Source: RYN-230 sp036497945 (lineage in GTDB: Bacteria > Actinomycetota > Actinomycetes > Streptosporangiales > Streptosporangiaceae). Taken from it: a stretch of 64,000 bases of DNA. Shown here piece by piece: positions 61,517-64,000 of the stretch; position 1 is the first letter of the stretch; every line of letters begins with the position of its first letter. The notes below the pieces were generated by a model. It was not told where the DNA came from and did no database searches. It saw only the letters and a list, made by a program, of their open reading frames with translations. The stretch spans positions 1 through 64,000 of the forward strand of contig DASXIN010000152.1 in NCBI GenBank assembly GCA_036497945.1, in the 5' to 3' direction. Both the position numbers and the translations under genes were made by a program.

Positions 61517-61804
61517 ATGCTCACCTTGACCGATAGCGCTGTCACGGCTATCCGTACCCTGACCTCGCAGCCGGAGCTGCCCGAGGACACCGGCCTGCGG
61601 ATCATGTCGCAGGACGAGGGTGGCCCGGCGTTCCAGGTGACGCTGGCCGAGAGCCCAGTGGCCGGCGACCAGGTAATCGAGACGTCCGGGGCGCGCGTCT
61701 TCCTCGAGCCCGGCGCCGCGGTCGCGCTGGACGACAAGTCACTGGACGCGCAGGTGGACGACCAGGGCACGGTCGCCTTCACGCTGGCCGACCAGACCAT
61801 GTGA
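61517..61804 (+). CDS. HesB/IscA-like protein lacking the cluster cysteines
   Basis: A 95-aa A-type (HesB) fold: MLTLTDSAVTAIRTLTSQPE, GLRIMSQDEGGPAFQVTLAE and GARVFLEPGAAVALDDKSLD. CAGGAG lies 7 nt upstream of ATG 61517. True IscA/HesB scaffolds have three Cys (CXnCXC); here none is present, so it should not carry an Fe-S cluster in the usual way. This cysteine-free form appears common in actinomycetes; function unknown. Confidence 0.85.
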   Translation: MLTLTDSAVTAIRTLTSQPELPEDTGLRIMSQDEGGPAFQVTLAESPVAGDQVIETSGARVFLEPGAAVALDDKSLDAQVDDQGTVAFTLADQTM

Positions 61805-61830
61805 GCCGGGCCGGGGGCCGGCCTGGGCTA

Positions 61831-61844
61831 CCGCCTGCGGGCGG
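61831..61844. terminator. Possible bidirectional hairpin between convergent genes
   Basis: CCGCC-TGCG-GGCGG forms a short 5-bp stem between the HesB-like stop (61804) and the stop of the membrane-protein gene (61845). Short and without T-run, so weak evidence. Confidence 0.3.
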
Positions 61845-62483
61845 TCAGTGCTGGCCGGTCCACTCCGGCCCGATCGAGCTCCAGCCAGCTTCCCAGTCAG
61901 CCAGCCGCCGCCGGTCCAGCCGGCGGCGGATCAGCAGGATGATCACCACCAGCACGGCGATCAGCAGCGTGACCGTGCCCACCGCGGCCAGCACTGCGCC
62001 GCTGGACAGCTGACCCGGGTCGAACCGGGCGCTGGTCAGCCCGCCGGACCCGTCGGTCCACTCGTGCAGCACGGTGCCCGCCCTGGTGCCCGCGGCGACC
62101 AGCACGGTGTCGATGTGCCGCACCCCTTCCGCGTCGGCCCACCAGGCCGGCTCCTGGACCAGGTAGGCCGATGGGTTGGCCGGCCCGGGCGGGGCCGGCG
62201 CGGCATGCAGCAGGTGCGCGCTGACCGGCCGCTGGGCCGCAGCCGCCAGCCGGGCGGCGTGCGCGGCGCCCAGCCCGGCCCAGTGCCCGACGGCCAGCGC
62301 GGCCGCCGGGATTCCCGCTGCGAACAGCGCGAACAGCACGACCAGCAGGGCTCGCTCGGCCCGGTCGGCGCCCCGGCGCAGCGGATTGCGGTCCGGCCAG
62401 ATCCGCCACAGCACCCGCCGGGCCCGGCTCACTCCGGGCGGCCCGTCCGAAGCCGCCATCAGGTGCCTGCGTTCGGCCGGCAT
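61845..62483 (-). CDS. Two-helix membrane protein (Rv1733c-like), coupled to thiolase
   Basis: A 212-aa protein. ATG 62483 shares its A with the thiolase stop (TGATG), which fixes the start. A cytoplasmic NPLRRGADRAERALL segment leads to the first membrane helix (VVLFALFAAGIPAAALAVGH), an extracytoplasmic region of about 90 residues, and a second helix (TVTLLIAVLVVIILLIRRRL). This layout resembles the actinobacterial Rv1733c-like family, function unknown. The coupling with thiolase may be incidental. Confidence 0.75.
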   Translation of the reverse strand: MPAERRHLMAASDGPPGVSRARRVLWRIWPDRNPLRRGADRAERALLVVLFALFAAGIPAAALAVGHWAGLGAAHAARLAAAAQRPVSAHLLHAAPAPPGPANPSAYLVQEPAWWADAEGVRHIDTVLVAAGTRAGTVLHEWTDGSGGLTSARFDPGQLSSGAVLAAVGTVTLLIAVLVVIILLIRRRLDRRRLADWEAGWSSIGPEWTGQH

Positions 62484-63667
62484 CAGGCGGCCTGCCACAG
62501 CGTCGCGATGCCCTGGCCGACCCCGATGCACATGCTGGCCGCGCCGCGGGCCGCCCCGCGCCGGGTCATCTCGTGCAGCAGGGTGGTGGTGATCCGCGCC
62601 CCGGAGCAGCCCAGCGGGTGGCCGATCGCGATGGCGCCGCCGTTCACATTGACCCGCTCCGGATCCAGCTTGAGCTCGTCGCACACCGCCACGGCCTGGG
62701 CCGCGAACGCCTCATTGACCTCGATGAGCTCCAGGCTGTCGGTGTCCCAGCCGGCCCGGCGCAGCAATTTACCCAACGCCGGCACGGGGCCGATGCCCAT
62801 GTAATCCGGATGTACCCCGGCGGCCGCGGTGCCCGCGTAGCGGGCTAGTGGGCGCGCCCCGGCGGCCGCCAGCGCCCGCTCGGACAGCAGCAGCAGGCCG
62901 GCCGCGCCGTCGTTGAGCGGTGAGGAGTTACCCCCGGTCACCGTGCCGCCGGTGCGGAACGCGGGCCGCTTGCCGGCCAGTTCGGCCAGCGTGAGGTCGG
63001 CCCGGATGCCCTCGTCCTGGGTGACCGGCCCGGGCGGCGCGTCGACCGGGACGATCTCCGCGTCGAACCGGCCGGCCTGCTGGGCGCTGGCCGCCCGCTG
63101 GTGGCTGCGCAGCGCGAACTCGTCCTGGCGCTGCCGGCTGACGCCGTACCGCTCGGCCACGTTCTCCGCCGTCTCACCCAGCGTGATCGGCGGGTAGAGC
63201 TCCTGCATCAGCGGGCTGACCAGCCGCCAGCCCAGCCGGGTGTCGGCCACGCCCGCCTCCCGCGGGAACGGGCCGTCCGCCCGGGGCAGCACGAACGGCG
63301 CCCGGGTCATCGACTCGGCCCCGCCGGCCAGGATGATGTCCGCCTCGCCCGCCGCGATGGCCCGGGCCGCGCTGGCGATGGCCTCCATCCCGGAGCCGCA
63401 GAGCCGGTTCACCGTCGCGCCGGGCACCTCCACCGGCAGGCCGGCCAGCAGCACGCCCATCCGGGCCACGTTCCGGTTGTCCTCGCCGGCCTGGTTGGCC
63501 GCGCCCCAGTACACGTCGTCGATCTGGCCGGGATCCAGCCAGCTGTTGCGGGCCAGCAGCGCCTTGATCACCTCGGCGGTCAGGTGATCCGGCCGGACCT
63601 GGGCCAGCGCGCCCTTGATCTTGCCCACTGGGGTACGGCATGCGTCTACCGCGAATACCGCCGTCAT
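62483..63667 (-). CDS. Acetyl-CoA acyltransferase (thiolase II)
   Basis: A 394-aa thiolase that cleaves 3-ketoacyl-CoA or condenses acyl-CoAs. The nucleophile Cys is in VNRLCGSGMEAIASAARAI; EVNEAFAAQA, NVNGGAIAIGHPLGCSGAR and the second Cys in ASMCIGVGQGIA are intact. TPVGKIKGALAQVRPDHLTA at the N-terminus suggests the PcaF/FadA branch (beta-oxidation or beta-ketoadipate type); which cannot be decided here. AGGAGG 6 nt upstream supports ATG 63667. Confidence 0.94.
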   Translation of the reverse strand: MTAVFAVDACRTPVGKIKGALAQVRPDHLTAEVIKALLARNSWLDPGQIDDVYWGAANQAGEDNRNVARMGVLLAGLPVEVPGATVNRLCGSGMEAIASAARAIAAGEADIILAGGAESMTRAPFVLPRADGPFPREAGVADTRLGWRLVSPLMQELYPPITLGETAENVAERYGVSRQRQDEFALRSHQRAASAQQAGRFDAEIVPVDAPPGPVTQDEGIRADLTLAELAGKRPAFRTGGTVTGGNSSPLNDGAAGLLLLSERALAAAGARPLARYAGTAAAGVHPDYMGIGPVPALGKLLRRAGWDTDSLELIEVNEAFAAQAVAVCDELKLDPERVNVNGGAIAIGHPLGCSGARITTTLLHEMTRRGAARGAASMCIGVGQGIATLWQAA

Positions 63668-63757
63668 GTCCGCCTCCTGCTGGCCGCCCTAGCCTGCCCC
63701 GAGGCTACCTGCGGTGCGTACAGCCGCTAACAGCGCGCAGTGTTATCAGAAAGTGAT

Positions 63758-64000
63758 TTACCGCACAGAATCGTGGCTGGGCCGCCGCGCGCCCGCCGCC
63801 GTCCAGGGCGCCCGGACGGCCAGCCGGATGCCGCTGACCGAGCCGGCCAGCGCGAGCGCGGCCTGGTAGCCGTCCGGCGCGGGCAGCGAGATGAGCGAGC
63901 AGCCGTGCGCCGGGGTGGCTGCCACCAGCTGGTCCGGGCCGCCCGGCACCGCCGGGCCGACCGGCCCGTCCGGGCTGCCCAGCACCGGGAACGCGCCGAT
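63758..64000 (-). CDS. Unrecognised protein, C-terminal part (gene enters from right edge)
   Basis: The last 80 codons of a minus-strand gene whose start lies beyond the window. The visible frame (IGAFPVLGSPDGPVGPAVPG ... GYQAALALAGSVSGIRLAV) is Gly/Pro/Ala-rich and stays open to the edge. It could be an anti-sigma-factor-like or other extracytoplasmic tail (periodic short beta segments), but no family is recognised. GTG 63985 could be a start, though the open frame beyond it makes a longer protein more likely. Confidence 0.5.
   Translation of the reverse strand: MGAFPVLGSPDGPVGPAVPGGPDQLVAATPAHGCSLISLPAPDGYQAALALAGSVSGIRLAVRAPWTAAGARRPSHDSVR

Overview
The window is a stretch of chromosome from a high-GC actinomycete. 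The evidence is the very high G+C with G/C-biased third codon positions, many GTG starts, and actinobacterial marker genes: WhiB, WhiA, RbpA, an Lsr2-like protein, OpcA, a GarA-type FHA protein, an FtsR-like MerR protein and a DUF1707 protein. The garA - merR - bifunctional nuclease - merR - gcvP order and the uvrC-rapZ-yvcK-whiA ... gap-pgk-tpiA-secG order are typical of the phylum. The species cannot be named; the whole set fits a non-mycobacterial, probably filamentous, actinomycete. No rRNA, tRNA, CRISPR array, transposase or phage gene was seen.

Region 1 (1-8.7 kb): two unrecognised minus-strand genes, an AraC/PfpI-type regulator, then a FadR-type regulator divergent from a six-kilobase operon: APC permease, glutamine-synthetase-like ligase, aldehyde dehydrogenase, short-chain dehydrogenase and gamma-glutamyl hydrolase. 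This reads as a gamma-glutamylation route for an imported amine. An alcohol-type dehydrogenase is present and an amine oxidase is absent, so ethanolamine is a better guess than putrescine.

Region 2 (8.7-20.6 kb): an ABC-2 exporter pair, an EamA-type exporter, heme A synthase (ctaA), a convergent PrsW-like protease, then the pentose-phosphate operon tkt-tal-zwf-opcA-pgl.

Region 3 (20.6-38.1 kb): a mixed accessory block. It holds DUF1707, an RCK/TrkA membrane protein with an altered pore, a SatP-type acetate transporter closed by a strong terminator, a short MscS channel, an Lsr2-like protein, a GYP-rich disordered protein, a WhiB gene with a SigR-like promoter, and a tiny Cys-rich ORF. These are followed by a sulfite/APS reduction operon (leader peptide, sirA, a zinc-ribbon ORF, cysH, a CbiX chelatase), an AidB-like dehydrogenase, glgX, a RibD-like reductase, an ATP-dependent DNA ligase and glutamate decarboxylase.

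Region 4 (38.1-53.1 kb, all minus strand): gap-pgk-tpiA-secG-rbpA, a Tat-exported purple acid phosphatase, uvrC-rapZ-yvcK-whiA, a ROK sugar kinase and gcvP. A glycine riboswitch precedes gcvP, and a hairpin touches the gcvP Shine-Dalgarno sequence.

Region 5 (53.2-64 kb): merR, bifunctional nuclease, ftsR-like and garA-like genes, a GDP-mannose pyrophosphorylase fused to a phosphomannomutase-like domain, a CDP-alcohol phosphatidyltransferase, an ECF42-type sigma factor with its YCII/DGPF partner, a HesB-like protein without cysteines, a membrane protein coupled to a thiolase, and a partial gene.

The most unusual structure is a dispersed G/C-rich palindromic repeat. Two copies lie inside genes (FadR-type regulator and AidB homologue), in frame and encoding the same kind of peptide; a third lies between gcvP and merR. 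Short in-frame tandem repeats (uvrC tail, CbiX gene, pgsA 5' end) and a sigma-factor gene that seems to have lost its start codon point to repeat activity remodelling genes here.
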